The position numbers were made by a program, and so were the translations under genes. From JBBIJH01 sp037446075 (lineage in GTDB: Bacteria > Bacteroidota > Ignavibacteria > UBA10030 > JAHEZR01): a stretch of DNA of 32,709 bases. Positions 32,599-32,709 of this stretch are shown here, one piece after another (position 1 is the stretch's first letter; each line of letters starts with the position of its first letter). The notes below the pieces were generated by a model. It saw nothing but the letters and a program-made list of their open reading frames with translations. It had not been told where the DNA came from and searched no databases. The stretch covers positions 1-32,709 of the forward strand of contig JBBIJH010000011.1 in assembly GCA_037446075.1 (NCBI GenBank). The letters are read 5' to 3'.

Positions 32599-32709
32599 CT
32601 ATTCTGTCGGTTTACTATCAGTCCTTGGTACGCTTCGGACAAAGCAACCAAACTGATTTAGCTCCTCCAGTCGACACGACCAGGCAAGACGAATATCCAT
32701 CCCCGCAAT
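32599..32709 (-). other. window edge: possible 3' end of an upstream gene
   Basis: A frame open from the edge for 36 codons ends at a TAG (32599-32601), 7 nt before the korA start. Another frame stays open to 32618. Either could be the tail of a co-transcribed gene, such as a missing Kor subunit; too little is visible to tell. Confidence 0.25.

Noticed and set aside
1..32709. CRISPR arrays, tRNA, rRNA and insertion sequences
   Set aside because: No regularly spaced repeats, cloverleaf or ribosomal sequence, and no transposase or its terminal repeats were seen.

Overview
The window is a compact respiratory island. Every intact gene that I can support lies on the minus strand, so the biological order runs from high to low coordinates. 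The only plus-strand genes are the decayed remains of a toxin-antitoxin pair. The genes encode an anaerobic or microaerophilic bacterium with a very high load of c-type haem: about 47 CXXCH motifs, counting one that is interrupted by a stop codon. No taxonomic marker is present. The gene mix (KorA plus a fused KorB, an ActC/QrcD-type membrane subunit, Rieske/cytochrome b with a multihaem partner, GxxExxY and Phd/ParE remnants, clear Shine-Dalgarno sites, roughly 50% GC) would suit the Ignavibacteria/Bacteroidota-Chlorobi group, but this is an inference and other multihaem-rich phyla are possible.

From right to left in coordinates, which is the direction of transcription, the layout is as follows. 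(1) 32.6-29.6 kb: 2-oxoacid:ferredoxin oxidoreductase KorA and a beta-gamma fused KorB, with very small ORFs in the unusual 188-nt gap between them and an 86-aa unknown protein behind. (2) 29.3-24.7 kb: a tetrahaem c554-like cytochrome, a membrane protein, a DsrE-like protein, then Rieske, cytochrome b and a membrane-anchored 11-haem cytochrome. The last three form a bc-type quinol:cytochrome complex whose c1 is replaced by a multihaem protein. (3) 24.7-22.1 kb: a truncated GxxExxY gene, a small membrane protein, a cytochrome made of four tandem monohaem domains, and the toxin-antitoxin wreck. (4) 22.1-16.3 kb: a Qrc/alternative-complex-III-like operon (pentahaem cytochrome, MopB-fold lipoprotein, four-cluster ferredoxin, NrfD-type membrane subunit, second c554-like cytochrome) closed by a clear terminator. 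(5) 15.7-9.7 kb: a giant hybrid histidine kinase with ten PAS domains and a haem-c motif in its periplasmic sensor. (6) 9.3-4.0 kb: an outer-membrane porin and a periplasmic TtrA/ArrA-family molybdoenzyme with its iron-sulfur subunit. (7) 3.7 kb to the left edge: a lone receiver-domain protein, a 44-aa membrane peptide, an outer-membrane barrel, a dodecahaem cytochrome and a multihaem lipoprotein, which together look like a porin-cytochrome conduit for extracellular electron transfer.

A coherent reading is that quinol oxidation by the bc-like and/or Qrc-like complexes feeds a pool of periplasmic multihaem cytochromes. That pool exchanges electrons with the molybdoenzyme and with the outer-membrane conduit. 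The strongest unusual signal is in the molybdoenzyme's iron-sulfur subunit. It has lost exactly the four cysteines of one cluster, probably the one that normally faces the membrane quinol subunit. It has gained a CXXCH motif at its extreme C-terminus, and no membrane subunit gene is adjacent. This looks like a molybdoenzyme rewired from the quinone pool to cytochrome c. Other notable points are a TAA stop inside a haem motif of the terminal lipoprotein cytochrome, a haem-sensing kinase, and a receiver-domain fossil just behind that kinase.
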